Of a stretch of 64,000 nucleotides of DNA, positions 54,219-62,727 are shown one piece after another. The notes under the pieces were generated by a model. It saw only the letters and a list, made by a program, of their open reading frames with translations, was not told the DNA's origin and ran no database searches. A program made the translations under genes and the position numbers. Each line of letters starts with the position of its first letter. Within the stretch, counting starts at the first letter, position 1. The DNA is from Phaeodactylibacter xiamenensis (GTDB lineage Bacteria > Bacteroidota > Bacteroidia > Chitinophagales > Saprospiraceae): the NCBI RefSeq assembly GCF_000759025.1, contig NZ_JPOS01000092.1, forward strand, positions 62,001 to 126,000, given 5' to 3'.

Positions 54219-55046
54219 ATGCAACTCTCACTCGGATTTTCTCCCTGCCCTAATGATACGTTTATCTTCGATGCCCTGCTGCACGGCAAGGTCGATACCG
54301 AAGGGCTGAGCTTTCAGCCGGTTATCGAAGATGTGGAGGCCCTCAATGAAATGGCCTTCCGCCACGAGCTGCACATCACCAAACTCAGCTACCACGCCTT
54401 TGCCCACCTCCTCCCCCACTATGCACTTCTGAACGCAGGCAGTGCTCTTGGCGAAAAAGTCGGCCCGCTGCTCATCGCCAAAAAGCCGCTCACGCCTGAC
54501 GAAATCGATACCGCGCACATTGCCATTCCCGGACAGTATACCACCGCCAACTTTTTGCTAAGCCTCGCTTTCCCAAAGGCGCAAAAGCGTACAGCAATGC
54601 TCTTTTCAGAAATCGAAAATGCTGTCCTTCAGGGCAGTGTGGATGCAGGGCTGATTATTCACGAAAACCGTTTCACCTATCAGTACAAAGGGCTGGTCAA
54701 GCTAATGGACCTGGGCGACTACTGGGAGGAAACCTCCGGGCTGCCTATTCCCCTCGGCGGCATTGTGGTACGCCGGGACTTACCGGAAGTGGTGCAACAC
54801 AAAGTGGACCGCGTGCTCGCCCGAAGCGTAGCCTATGCATTAGACCACCCTGATGCGCCCAGAGATTTTGTACGGCAGTATGCCCAGGAAATGGAAGAAG
54901 CGGTCATGTATAAACATATCAACCTGTACGTCAACCACTACACCCGTGATTTGGGCGAACGAGGCAGAGCGGCGGTTGAGCACTTGTTTGAAGTCGCTAT
55001 GAAAAAGGGCGTTATGCCTGTTTCTAACACCCCCGTTTTCGTGTAG
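54219..55046 (+). CDS. mqnD: 1,4-dihydroxy-6-naphthoate synthase (MqnD)
   Basis: A 275-residue enzyme of the futalosine pathway of menaquinone synthesis; it converts cyclic dehypoxanthinyl futalosine to 1,4-dihydroxy-6-naphthoate. The periplasmic-binding-protein-like fold is shown by LGFSPCPNDTFIFDALLHG at the start, KLSYHAFAHLLPHYALLNAG near 65-85, IAIPGQYTTANFLL near 120 and GLIIHENRFTYQYKGL near 150. The start at 54219 matches the usual N-terminus; the in-frame ATG at 54180 lies inside the hairpin. No other mqn gene is in the window. Confidence 0.93.
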   Translation: MQLSLGFSPCPNDTFIFDALLHGKVDTEGLSFQPVIEDVEALNEMAFRHELHITKLSYHAFAHLLPHYALLNAGSALGEKVGPLLIAKKPLTPDEIDTAHIAIPGQYTTANFLLSLAFPKAQKRTAMLFSEIENAVLQGSVDAGLIIHENRFTYQYKGLVKLMDLGDYWEETSGLPIPLGGIVVRRDLPEVVQHKVDRVLARSVAYALDHPDAPRDFVRQYAQEMEEAVMYKHINLYVNHYTRDLGERGRAAVEHLFEVAMKKGVMPVSNTPVFV

Positions 55047-55153
55047 CTTGCCCTGCCTGCAGACCAACTTCGGAGAAAGATCATTTTCGCCACCGGAAAT
55101 CTGCTCCAGGGTGCAAGAATATCGCCACTTTGACTATTTTTGCGCTGCATTTC

Positions 55154-55479
55154 AGACTGTGTTGGGAATTCGCTTTTGGAGCGAATGTAGTCAAATTTTA
55201 TTCTGAACAAGGCGCGATGAGGGAGCCTAGTGGTCTGTCAAGTGTTAATTTATGGGTTGAGTGGGAGCGAATTTTGAGGCTAATCAAGGCGGATGTTCCC
55301 GCGCATAGCAGCGCTACGCAAGGGGTTATCCAACGAAGAGTAGCCTCAAAAGTCGCCGCAGGCAACCCCTAGTTTTAGCCTTGACAGACCACTAGCCTGA
55401 GCTAAGCGACTGAAGAGCAACGAAGTACAGGATGAAATTTGGCAAATGCAGCCCAAAGGGTGAAATCCCAACACAGTCT
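55154..55479. mobile_element. MITE-like element with long imperfect inverted repeats (outer)
   Basis: AGACTGTGTTGGGA at 55154-55167 is perfectly inverted as TCCCAACACAGTCT at 55466-55479. The similarity continues inward for about 60 bases with mismatches (for example CAAATTTTAT against CAAATTTCAT). No coding frame lies inside. It fills most of the 470-base gap between mqnD and the alanine dehydrogenase gene. Confidence 0.55.
55228..55394. mobile_element. Inner MITE-like element with TA target duplication
   Basis: GTGGTCTGTCAAG (55230-55242) and CTTGACAGACCAC (55380-55392) are perfect 13-bp terminal inverted repeats, each bordered outside by TA, as in IS630/Tc1-type insertions. Inside are further arms, TTTTGAGGCTA (55272-55282) with TAGCCTCAAAA (55341-55351), so the 163-base element can fold almost entirely. 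It is nested within the outer repeat. Confidence 0.65.
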
Positions 55480-55516
55480 TAGATTCCCTAACCAGAAAGC
55501 AAAAAACTTAGCGATT

Positions 55517-56629
55517 ATGATCATTGGTGTCCCTAAGGAAATTAAGAACAATGAGAACCGGGTGGCCCTTACGCCGGCCGGTGCCATGGAGCTGACCAAG
55601 CGCGGCCACGAGGTTTACGTTCAGACCACTGCCGGATTGGGCAGCGGCTTCGAAGACCATGAATACACGGCTGCCGGAGCACAACTTTTACCGAGCATCG
55701 AAGCGGTTTACGAAAAAGCCGAAATGATCATGAAGGTAAAGGAGCCTATCGAGCAGGAATACAACCTGATCAAAAAGGATCAGCTGCTGTTCACCTACTT
55801 CCACTTTGCGTCCTACGAGCCGCTGACGAAGGCGATGATCGAGCGCGGAGCGACCTGCCTGGCGTACGAAACGGTGGAGAACCCCAACGGCAGCCTGCCG
55901 CTGCTGGTGCCTATGTCTGAAGTGGCCGGGCGCATGGCGATTCAGGAAGGCGCTAAGTTTCTGGAAAAGCCAATGGGCGGTTCCGGCGTATTGCTGGGCG
56001 GTGTACCGGGCGTTGAGCCAGGCCGTGTGCTCATCCTGGGCGGTGGCGTAGTAGGTACACAAGCGGCAAAAATGGCCGCTGGTCTTGGTGCACAAGTCAC
56101 GATCATGGACATCAACCTCGACCGCCTGCGCTACCTGGCCGACGTGATGCCCGCTAATGTCAATACGGTGTACAGCAACGAAATGAACATCCGCAGGCAT
56201 ATCAAGCAGGCCAACCTTATCGTTGGGGGCGTACTCATTGCCGGGGCTAAAGCACCCCACCTGATTACCCGTGACATGCTTAAAGATATGATCCCGGGCA
56301 CGGTCCTTGTAGACGTTGCCGTAGATCAGGGCGGCTGTATCGAAACCTGCAAGCCGACCACGCACGAAGACCCAATCTTCATTATCGATAATGTGGTGCA
56401 CTACTGTGTGGCGAATATGCCTGGTGCGGTACCTTACACTTCTACCATTGCCCTGACCAACGCGACCCTGCCTTACGCCATCCAACTGGCTAATAAAGGC
56501 TGGAAGCAGGCTTGCAAAGACAACGAGCCCCTCAAAAAGGGCCTGAATGTTATTGACGGAAAAGTAGTGTACAAAGGCGTGGCGGATGCCTTCGGGCTGG
56601 AATTCACGCCGGTTGAGCAGTTTTTATAA
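55517..56629 (+). CDS. ald: Alanine dehydrogenase
   Basis: A 370-residue NAD-dependent enzyme interconverting L-alanine and pyruvate plus ammonia. Family blocks: MIIGVPKEIKNNENRVALTPAGA at the start, FTYFHFASYEPLTKAM near 92-107 with the active-site histidine, the Rossmann motif ILGGGVVGTQAAKMAAGLGAQVTIMD near 170-195, and DVAVDQGGCIET near 268 with the catalytic aspartate. The start at 55517 is the standard one; the open frame upstream runs into the MITE-like element. A strong terminator follows. Insertion of the element just upstream may have altered its promoter. Confidence 0.96.
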   Translation: MIIGVPKEIKNNENRVALTPAGAMELTKRGHEVYVQTTAGLGSGFEDHEYTAAGAQLLPSIEAVYEKAEMIMKVKEPIEQEYNLIKKDQLLFTYFHFASYEPLTKAMIERGATCLAYETVENPNGSLPLLVPMSEVAGRMAIQEGAKFLEKPMGGSGVLLGGVPGVEPGRVLILGGGVVGTQAAKMAAGLGAQVTIMDINLDRLRYLADVMPANVNTVYSNEMNIRRHIKQANLIVGGVLIAGAKAPHLITRDMLKDMIPGTVLVDVAVDQGGCIETCKPTTHEDPIFIIDNVVHYCVANMPGAVPYTSTIALTNATLPYAIQLANKGWKQACKDNEPLKKGLNVIDGKVVYKGVADAFGLEFTPVEQFL

Positions 56630-56649
56630 ACTTCTCCAACTATAGCCTG

Positions 56650-56696
56650 AGCGGGGCTGCTTACCAACCTGGTAGGCAGCCCCGCTTTTTATTTTT
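56650..56696 (+). terminator. Rho-independent terminator of ald
   Basis: AGCGGGGCTGC and TTACC pair with GGTAG and GCAGCCCCGCT, followed by a T-rich tail. A -7-like box (TATTTTTG, 56690-56697) overlaps the tail and could serve the next gene. Confidence 0.92.
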
Positions 56697-56768
56697 GCGA
56701 ATGGCAACGAACATCCGGGCTGGGTGCTGCGTGTAAAAGGCACACTATTTCACCAAAAATCAAATGAC

Positions 56769-57218
56769 ATGACCAACCCACAGGAAGTGATTGATGCGCT
56801 AAATGATTTGCTGCAGCAAAATGTAGATGCCCGGCAGGGCTACGAGAAGGCACGCTCTGACGTTGAGCAGTCTATCCTTGAATCTTACCTGACCGACAAG
56901 GTGGTCCAACGACAAGCCTTCATCGAAGCCATCACACAGGAGATAATCACCCTTGGCGGTTCTGCGAAGCGGGAAACCACCGTCAAAGGCAGCCTGCACC
57001 ACAGCTGGATCGACATCAAATCCGCACTGTCCTCCAACGACGAGGAAGCGGTGTTTGAAGAATGCGTACGCGGCGAAAAGAACAGCCTCAAAACCTATAA
57101 CAAACTACTGGAAAACACCTCCTGGCCCGCCTCCACTAAAACGATGGTCCTGCGTCAGCGCGATCAGATCAAAGTCGACCTCGAGCGGGCAGATGCAATG
57201 GCAGATGCATTGAATTAA
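56769..57218 (+). CDS. DUF2383 (PA2169-type) four-helix-bundle protein
   Basis: A 149-residue helical protein, no signal or membrane segment. QEVIDALNDLLQQNVDARQGYEKA at the start and the LLENTSWPASTKTMVLRQRDQI segment near the end match the DUF2383 family of ferritin-like helical bundles, often found among stress-associated genes. Acidic residues are spread through the helices, but a ferritin-type di-iron motif cannot be assigned. The start at 56769 was chosen over 56724 as the upstream codons show no family resemblance. Monocistronic, with a terminator after it. Confidence 0.85.
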   Translation: MTNPQEVIDALNDLLQQNVDARQGYEKARSDVEQSILESYLTDKVVQRQAFIEAITQEIITLGGSAKRETTVKGSLHHSWIDIKSALSSNDEEAVFEECVRGEKNSLKTYNKLLENTSWPASTKTMVLRQRDQIKVDLERADAMADALN

Positions 57219-57322
57219 GACCTTTCCCATGACCATTTATAGTGAGCCGATTTTATCTGCCGTTGAGCCATTAGTCAGGATATCCTGACCCCAAAAAATC
57301 AATGGAAAATCGAGCAGGACGA

Positions 57323-57354
57323 GAGCTCAGCCGCTTTGGCTGGGCTTTGTTTTT
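57323..57354 (+). terminator. Terminator after the DUF2383 gene
   Basis: AGCTCAGCC pairs with GGCTGGGCT around GCTTT, followed by TTGTTTTT. Its position argues against any start of the next gene before 57354. Confidence 0.75.
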
Positions 57355-57407
57355 GGGTAGCGGGCTTCGAACTTCCACCGGTTGGCCGGGTTGACAAAGC
57401 GAAACCA

Positions 57408-58490
57408 ATGAAACTGAAACGCCTAATTTCCAACTCCAAAACCATGCAATACATGAAGCCTCAGAAAACAGCAGCCGTTCTATTGATCATTGCCCTGACG
57501 GTTGCGATATTGTACTACGGCAGTGGGTTTCTGATCCCCTTAGCCTTTGGTATCTTACTCGCTATGATTTTTCACCCTTTGGCCTCGTGGGCCGAAAAAA
57601 AAGGCATGCCCCGATGGGCCAGTATCGGGCTCTCTCTTTTCCTCTTCATTTTAGCCTTAGGAATTTTGAGCGGCGTAATGGTGATGCAAACGCGGTCTCT
57701 GGTCAAAGACTGGCCCAAGATACAGGAGCAACTCGCCGAACAGCAGCATAAGGCCGAGCAGTTTGTCATAAAAAACATTGGTATTGCCTCTGAAGAACGG
57801 ATCCAAAAAGCTAAAGACAAACTAGCCCGGCAACAATCAGCCATTGCGAATATGGTTGGGGGCTTTTTGGGCTCCTTATTCTCTTTTTTTACCGGATTGA
57901 TCTTTGCACTGGTTTATATGGTCTTCATTATGCTGGTGCAGCGGCGGCTGATTAAAGCGGCGCTTGACTTCGTACCCAAATCCGGGCGGAACGAAGCCCG
58001 GGAAGTGATGCATAGCGCCCGTCAGACCGCCTCGGAGTACCTGACCGGCCGGCTGCTCCTCATCGGCATACTCGCCCTGATTTACGCTATTGGCTTCCTG
58101 ATATTCGGATTGCAATACGCTATTCCGGTGGCTCTGCTTGCTGCTGCGTTGTCGATCATCCCCTACATCGGCAATATCATTGGCGGCCTCTTTGCGCTGA
58201 TGCTCGGCATAGCGACCGGCGGCTCCACCACCCTGCTGTTAGGCATCATTGGCACGATGACCCTGGCGCAGGTATTGGAGAATAACGTCCTCACTCCCTG
58301 GATCATGAGCCGCGAAGTCAACCTCAACCCATTAGCGACTTTTGCCACTGTTATTGGTTTCAGCCTGATCTGGGGCGTTGCAGGGTCTGTTCTGGCCATC
58401 CCCATCACCGGTGTGGCGAAAAAAGTGTTTGAGCATATTGAGGAGCTGAAACCGGTTGCTTTTGCACTGGGTACGGGGGATGGGGAATGA
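57408..58490 (+). CDS. AI-2E family (PerM-type) membrane permease
   Basis: A 360-residue inner-membrane protein with about seven or eight helices: one pair near 25-60, one near 75-95, a soluble coiled stretch (about 105-155, KIQEQLAEQQHKAEQF), then helices from 165 on. The family block YIGNIIGGLFALMLGIATGG and NNVLTPWIMSREVNLNPL near the C-terminus is diagnostic. Members export varied solutes; transport of autoinducer-2 is not implied. Possible starts are 57408 and 57444 (MQYMKPQK); the first was chosen as it lies after the terminator and keeps a basic N-terminus. Confidence 0.9.
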   Translation: MKLKRLISNSKTMQYMKPQKTAAVLLIIALTVAILYYGSGFLIPLAFGILLAMIFHPLASWAEKKGMPRWASIGLSLFLFILALGILSGVMVMQTRSLVKDWPKIQEQLAEQQHKAEQFVIKNIGIASEERIQKAKDKLARQQSAIANMVGGFLGSLFSFFTGLIFALVYMVFIMLVQRRLIKAALDFVPKSGRNEAREVMHSARQTASEYLTGRLLLIGILALIYAIGFLIFGLQYAIPVALLAAALSIIPYIGNIIGGLFALMLGIATGGSTTLLLGIIGTMTLAQVLENNVLTPWIMSREVNLNPLATFATVIGFSLIWGVAGSVLAIPITGVAKKVFEHIEELKPVAFALGTGDGE

Positions 58491-58634
58491 GGTGGAGTGA
58501 AGGTCATCGATTCTGCCACGGTGGAAAACGACACCTTATCCGACAACTGAGAAAACCTACTTCAAGCCCTCACCTAATTATAAACTGCATTTGACGGGCG
58601 GATGGGCTGCGCCCTTCCTCAGGTGGGAAATGAT

Positions 58635-58752
58635 AACACAAAAGGTCAACCCCTGGTTTAGCCTTTCGTCGTTTAGGCCCTTATGCGAACACATTCGCAA
58701 CGGGCTTAAACGACGAAAGGCCATTTCGCTTTGCGAAATGACCTTTTGTGTT
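58635..58752 (-). repeat. Complex nested inverted repeat directly 3' of tRNA-Pro
   Basis: The outer arms AACACAAAAGGTCA (58635-58648) and TGACCTTTTGTGTT (58739-58752) are perfect. Inside, GCCTTTCGTCGTTTA-G-GCCC (58661-58680) pairs with GGGC-T-TAAACGACGAAAGGC (58702-58721), its loop holding a further TGCGAA/TTCGCA pair. A second hairpin CATTTCGC-TTT-GCGAAATG fills 58722-58740. The element ends one base from the tRNA discriminator position and would lie in the tRNA 3' trailer. It could act as terminator, a REP-type element or a small RNA. Confidence 0.7.
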
Positions 58753-58753
58753 G

Positions 58754-58828
58754 TCGGGATGAGAGGATTCGAACCTCCGGCCTCACGCCCCCCAGACGTG
58801 CACTCTAACCGGGCTGAGCTACATCCCG
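58754..58828 (-). tRNA. tRNA-Pro (anticodon GGG)
   Basis: On the minus strand the acceptor CGGGATG pairs with CATCCCG, discriminator A. The D arm is GCTC/GAGT, the anticodon stem CACGT/GCGTG with loop CTGGGGG (anticodon GGG), and the T arm GGAGG-TTCGAAT-CCTCT. The CCA end is not encoded. It reads the proline codons CCC and CCU. Confidence 0.95.
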
Positions 58829-59050
58829 CTCTTATTGTTTTCCGAAAACTGAAATTCCCTTTTAGGACTTCGTTTCTTTTCCGGGAACGCAAATATAAGC
58901 AACCCCGGCATGCGGTGCAATAATTTAGGCAAAAGAAAATTTCAAAGTACCTGCCCGTGCTTTGAACACCGGCTTTGATTTTTGCATTACTCTGACATGC
59001 GGCCAAGAAAATGTAATTTTAGGTTTTTAACAATTCAATCTATCCACATT

Positions 59051-59650
59051 ATGAGCATGAAGCATTTACTATTTGCCCTGGTCTTTGGCTTCGCCTTTGC
59101 AAGTTGCGGGGGTGCCGGTACGGATTCAGGTGAGGCTGGTTCAGCTGCTGACTCCACAGCTACAGAAGAAACCGTGACAGAGGAAGAACCAAAAGAAGAC
59201 AAATCCACCCGCAAAAGCCCGCCCCGCACTGCGGAAGGCGAAATTGGCTCTGCTACCGTAACAGTCAGCTATGGCAGTCCGTCGGTACGTGGCCGTACCA
59301 TTTTTGGCGACCTCATACCTTACGGCAACATCTGGCGTACCGGTGCCAACGAGGCGACTACCATCACCGTGAGCGAGGAGGTTATGGTGGAAGGCGAGGC
59401 GCTGCCTGCCGGCACTTATGCGTTGTTTACCATTCCCAACAAGGAAACCTGGACGGTTATCTTCAATAAGGAAGCGGAGCAGTGGGGTGCCTACGACTAT
59501 GACGAAAGCATGGATGCCCTCCGGGTGGAAGTGGCACCGGAAGCCCTGGAAGAAAATGCAGAGATGCTGGAATTTGAAGTGGGCAGCGATAGGGTCACCA
59601 TGCGGTGGGCAGATGTGGCTGTGCCTTTCAAAGTTTCTACTGTAGAGTAA
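59051..59650 (+). CDS. DUF2911 lipoprotein
   Basis: A 199-residue lipoprotein: MSMKHLLFALVFGFAFASC gives a lipobox (Cys19), followed by a Ser/Thr/Glu-rich linker (about 20-60), then the DUF2911 domain with VTVSYGSPSVRGRTIFGDLIPYG and WRTGANEATTI, the family signature, and LPAGTYALFTIP. Function unknown. The start at 59051 was preferred over 58982, which gives no signal. It follows the tRNA on the other strand and precedes the DUF2177 gene by 55 bases, perhaps co-transcribed. Confidence 0.9.
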   Translation: MSMKHLLFALVFGFAFASCGGAGTDSGEAGSAADSTATEETVTEEEPKEDKSTRKSPPRTAEGEIGSATVTVSYGSPSVRGRTIFGDLIPYGNIWRTGANEATTITVSEEVMVEGEALPAGTYALFTIPNKETWTVIFNKEAEQWGAYDYDESMDALRVEVAPEALEENAEMLEFEVGSDRVTMRWADVAVPFKVSTVE

Positions 59651-59705
59651 ATCCGATCCTGGGTGCTTTCTCCGGAAAGCCCCAGTACTTCCCAACTTTC
59701 CCATT

Positions 59706-60101
59706 ATGGCCTACCTGAAACCCTTCCTGCTTGCTGCGGCTGCCTTTACCGCCCTGGACTTACTTTGGCTGGGCGTGGTGGCGCGGGGTATTTATGCCCG
59801 CTACCTTGGGCAGCATATGCGGCCCTCTACCGATTGGATTGCTGCTATTCTCTTTTATTTTATTTTTCTGTCTGGCATCATATACTTCGTCGTACAGCCG
59901 GGCACCAATAATTCCGGAATGGCGGTCCTCCTGCGTGGGGCTTTTTTCGGAATGGTGGCTTACAGTACCTATGAGCTGACCAACCGGGCGGTCCTGCAAG
60001 ACTGGCCCTGGCCGATTGTACTGATTGATATTGCCTGGGGGACGGTGCTTTGTGCCCTCGTAGGGTGGTTCAGCTGGTACTTTTCTCAAAATACGACATA
60101 G
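59706..60101 (+). CDS. DUF2177 family membrane protein
   Basis: A 131-residue inner-membrane protein with four predicted helices (about 4-25, 43-62, 72-92, 103-125). DLLWLGVVARGIYARYLG at the start and YSTYELTNRAVLQDWPW are family signatures. Function unknown. Its last 16 bases overlap the convergent DUF92 gene. Confidence 0.88.
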   Translation: MAYLKPFLLAAAAFTALDLLWLGVVARGIYARYLGQHMRPSTDWIAAILFYFIFLSGIIYFVVQPGTNNSGMAVLLRGAFFGMVAYSTYELTNRAVLQDWPWPIVLIDIAWGTVLCALVGWFSWYFSQNTT

Positions 60102-60823
60102 GTCAGCCCGGCAAACAGGGCCGCAATCAGGGTGCTCCAAAAGTTGACAGTGTGGTTATTAAGTAGGTCCTGTCTTTGAAGCGTCGCTCCCAGCAAACTA
60201 TCCGACCAATTACCTGCGATTCCTGCTATTGCAACCACTCCTCCTGCCAACCAGGACTGCGCCTGCCAGCCAACGGGCACCGCAATTAAGACCGCCCCAA
60301 GCACTCCAAACAGCGTACCTTCCAGACTTACCATACCGTCTGCACCGCGAGCCCCCTGCTGCCAGGTCAGAATATTCCAGTAGCGTCGTCCATATAAAGT
60401 ACCGAGCTCTGATGACAGTGTATCGGATGTGGCACTGCTCACTGCAGCCGCCATCATAGGAAAAGCCAGTGGCTCCACCCATCCGGTAGCCCATGCGGCC
60501 AACCCCAGACCGCCTGCCACAGCACCATTTGATATGGCATTCACCCAACTTCGGCGCCCACCGGCTTCCTGCGCAACGCCCATCGCTTCCTTTACAGAAC
60601 GCTCCCACCTCGTAGCCATAGACCCCGTCACAAAAAACAGCCCGAGCAAAGCCACACCCAACCAGCCACCGCCAAGGTACATACCTGTAGCAATAAGCGC
60701 TCCGGCCAGCCCTCCGCTCCAACTGATGGCTTTTGCCCGGATACTAAGCAGAACCGCTGCCGTCAAAAGAACCGGAAAACCCCAGCCTGCATAAGGCTCT
60801 ACTTCAATCCCGATAAAACTCAT
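60086..60823 (-). CDS. DUF92 (TMEM19-like) membrane protein
   Basis: A 245-residue protein of about six helices. The family core is visible: SSATSDTLSSELGTLYGRR near 130 and GADGMVSLEGTLFGVLGA near 160. In plants and cyanobacteria DUF92 proteins include phytyl-phosphate kinases; a lipid-phosphate kinase role in Bacteroidota is possible but unproven. It faces the DUF2177 gene (16-base overlap at the 3' ends) and diverges from the CBS gene with 61 bases between starts. Confidence 0.85.
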   Translation of the reverse strand: MSFIGIEVEPYAGWGFPVLLTAAVLLSIRAKAISWSGGLAGALIATGMYLGGGWLGVALLGLFFVTGSMATRWERSVKEAMGVAQEAGGRRSWVNAISNGAVAGGLGLAAWATGWVEPLAFPMMAAAVSSATSDTLSSELGTLYGRRYWNILTWQQGARGADGMVSLEGTLFGVLGAVLIAVPVGWQAQSWLAGGVVAIAGIAGNWSDSLLGATLQRQDLLNNHTVNFWSTLIAALFAGLTYVVF

Positions 60824-60884
60824 TTCGAAAAATTTGACAAGCTCGGTATTTTATTGTAAGATTACATAAACAAACAAAATAATT

Positions 60885-61376
60885 ATGAAACCATACCCAC
60901 CAATTACCGACTATATGGCGACCAAGCTCGTCACCTTCCTCCCCGATATGGATATACGGGAAGCTATCGATATCCTGCTGAAAAAGAAAATCTCGGGCGC
61001 TCCGGTTTTAGATGCCAGCGGGCAACTCATCGGCATGCTCTCGGAGGCTGATTGTCTGCGCATTCTTATCGAAGGCCCCTACAATCATGAACCTTCCTCC
61101 GCCAAGATCAAAGTAGGGGATTATATGTCGGGGCGGGTAAAGCACATCGAATCCTCCAAAACTATCCTTGATGCCGCCTATGAATTTGTGCACAGTGGTT
61201 ACAAGCGACTGCCGGTGCTTGAAGAAGGCCGCCTTGTGGGGCAAGTCAGCCGGGTAGATATTCTCCGGGCTATTCAGAAAATGACACCAGCTGTCAAGCA
61301 TATCCCTGACAGCTGGCGTGGCCGCGAGCCGGCAATGCCGACCTACAAACAGACCTTCTATGGCAAGAATTCGTAA
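60885..61376 (+). CDS. CBS domain pair protein
   Basis: A 163-residue cytoplasmic protein composed of two CBS domains: residues about 8-65 (YMATKLVTFLPDMDIREAIDILLKKKISGAPVLD) and 80-135 (YMSGRVKHIESSKTILDAAYEF and GYKRLPVLEEGRLVGQVSRVDILRAI). CBS pairs sense adenosine nucleotides such as AMP or ATP. The partner is unknown. Its stop codon abuts the stop codon of the convergent desaturase gene. Confidence 0.92.
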   Translation: MKPYPPITDYMATKLVTFLPDMDIREAIDILLKKKISGAPVLDASGQLIGMLSEADCLRILIEGPYNHEPSSAKIKVGDYMSGRVKHIESSKTILDAAYEFVHSGYKRLPVLEEGRLVGQVSRVDILRAIQKMTPAVKHIPDSWRGREPAMPTYKQTFYGKNS

Positions 61377-62489
61377 TTAGGCAATCTGCGGCATTGGCTG
61401 CCCGGTACCTAAGCTGCGTAACATATTCCAGTGGATGCGCAAAGCAGAACGGAAAGATGGCAGCGTATTGTAGGGGAAGTTGTACTCCTCGGCAGTTTCC
61501 TGTACAATCTTGGAAATATGACGGTAATGGATATGGCAGACATTTGGGAATAAATGGTGCTCCACCTGATAGTTCAAGCCACCTACAAACCAAGACAGGA
61601 TGCGGTTGTTCGGCGCGTAGTTCGTCGTGGTCATTAATTGATGGACAGCCCAGTTTTGCCCCAGGTTACCCTCTTCGTCTGTTGTCGGGAACACCGCAGC
61701 TTCCATAACATGTGCCGTTTGGAAAACACAACCAAGCAGGAAGCCAAGTGCAAAGTGCATAATAGCGAAACCAATCACCGTAATCCACCAGCTCGCCGGA
61801 GAGAATACCAGTGGGATGACCAGCAGGTAGATGTAGTAAACCACCTTCACGAAGATCAACTCCGCAAATACTTTAGGGAAAGACATATCGTGCTGTTCCA
61901 GCAGGCCGGAGCGATGATAGCGCACCAATTGCTTAAAGTCTTTTGTCGTGATCCACATATGCGTCATAAGACTGTAGAGGAACCAGGCATAGAGGTGCTG
62001 AAATTTGTGGAACCAAAGGCGCTCCTGTTCCGGAGAAAACCGAAGCAGTTTACCCGCGTCGATGTCCTCATCCATACCATGCACATTTGTAAAAGAATGG
62101 TGCAGGGTGTTGTGCTGAATCTTCCAGTTGGGCGCGAAACCGCCAATCAGGTTGATCACCCAGCCCAATACGCCGTTGACGTATTTATTGCGGCTGTAAG
62201 CGCCGTGGTTGGCGTCGTGCATTACGGAGAAACCGATGCCAGCGGTAACGATACCGAGCGCCGTCCAGGCCAGAAGTACCAGCCAGGCATTGGTCACAAA
62301 ACCACCAACGATAGCGCCATAGAGCAATGCGTAAGTGCCCACAAGTACTACGGTCTTGGTTACCATCGCTGCATTAGCATACTTGGAAATATTGTTTTCC
62401 TGGAAATAGTCGTTGACCCGCTTTCGGAGGGCCATAGCAAATTCCCGTTGCCCCTTGTCGCGGCTGAATCGAATGTCTTGAATGTTCAT
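61377..62489 (-). CDS. Membrane fatty acid desaturase (acyl-lipid type)
   Basis: A 370-residue integral membrane di-iron desaturase. The histidine boxes are HDANH (91-95), HNTLHH (126-131) and QVEHH (308-312). The Gln at the start of the third box is the feature of front-end (delta-5/delta-6-like) enzymes, but the N-terminal cytochrome b5 domain of eukaryotic members is absent, as in bacterial forms. Four to six membrane helices. It introduces a double bond in lipid acyl chains, probably with ferredoxin as donor, which helps membrane fluidity. Exact regiospecificity unknown. Confidence 0.92.
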   Translation of the reverse strand: MNIQDIRFSRDKGQREFAMALRKRVNDYFQENNISKYANAAMVTKTVVLVGTYALLYGAIVGGFVTNAWLVLLAWTALGIVTAGIGFSVMHDANHGAYSRNKYVNGVLGWVINLIGGFAPNWKIQHNTLHHSFTNVHGMDEDIDAGKLLRFSPEQERLWFHKFQHLYAWFLYSLMTHMWITTKDFKQLVRYHRSGLLEQHDMSFPKVFAELIFVKVVYYIYLLVIPLVFSPASWWITVIGFAIMHFALGFLLGCVFQTAHVMEAAVFPTTDEEGNLGQNWAVHQLMTTTNYAPNNRILSWFVGGLNYQVEHHLFPNVCHIHYRHISKIVQETAEEYNFPYNTLPSFRSALRIHWNMLRSLGTGQPMPQIA

Positions 62490-62652
62490 TTTGGAAAAAA
62501 TTAGCGTAGAGGAGATAGAAATCGTTTGATGATACTGAACAGTCTTCAGCAGACTTATTTGTTTATAGCTTGGTTAAAGGTAATCAATCCTGATGCCCTG
62601 TAGTACATGACTACTAAAAAAATGACACCAGAATTCAGAATTACTAAATGGA

Positions 62653-62690
62653 AATAGCTGAACAAACCGCAAAAGGCTTCTTCAGCTATT
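62653..62690 (-). terminator. Hairpin terminator after the 58-residue membrane protein gene
   Basis: AATAGCTGAA pairs with TTCAGCTATT; on the minus strand a T-rich tail (TTTCCATTT) follows. Confidence 0.6.
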
Positions 62691-62727
62691 GACCGAGGCT
62701 GTAAATTTGGAGGAGTGCCGGCATTGG

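Noticed and set aside
55439-55516. Upstream extension of alanine dehydrogenase by 26 residues
   Set aside because: The extra residues are encoded by the end of the MITE-like element, and the family N-terminus begins at 55517.
58635-58752. Integron attC site
   Set aside because: The paired arms lack the RYYYAAC/GTTRRRY core sites and no integrase or cassette array is nearby.
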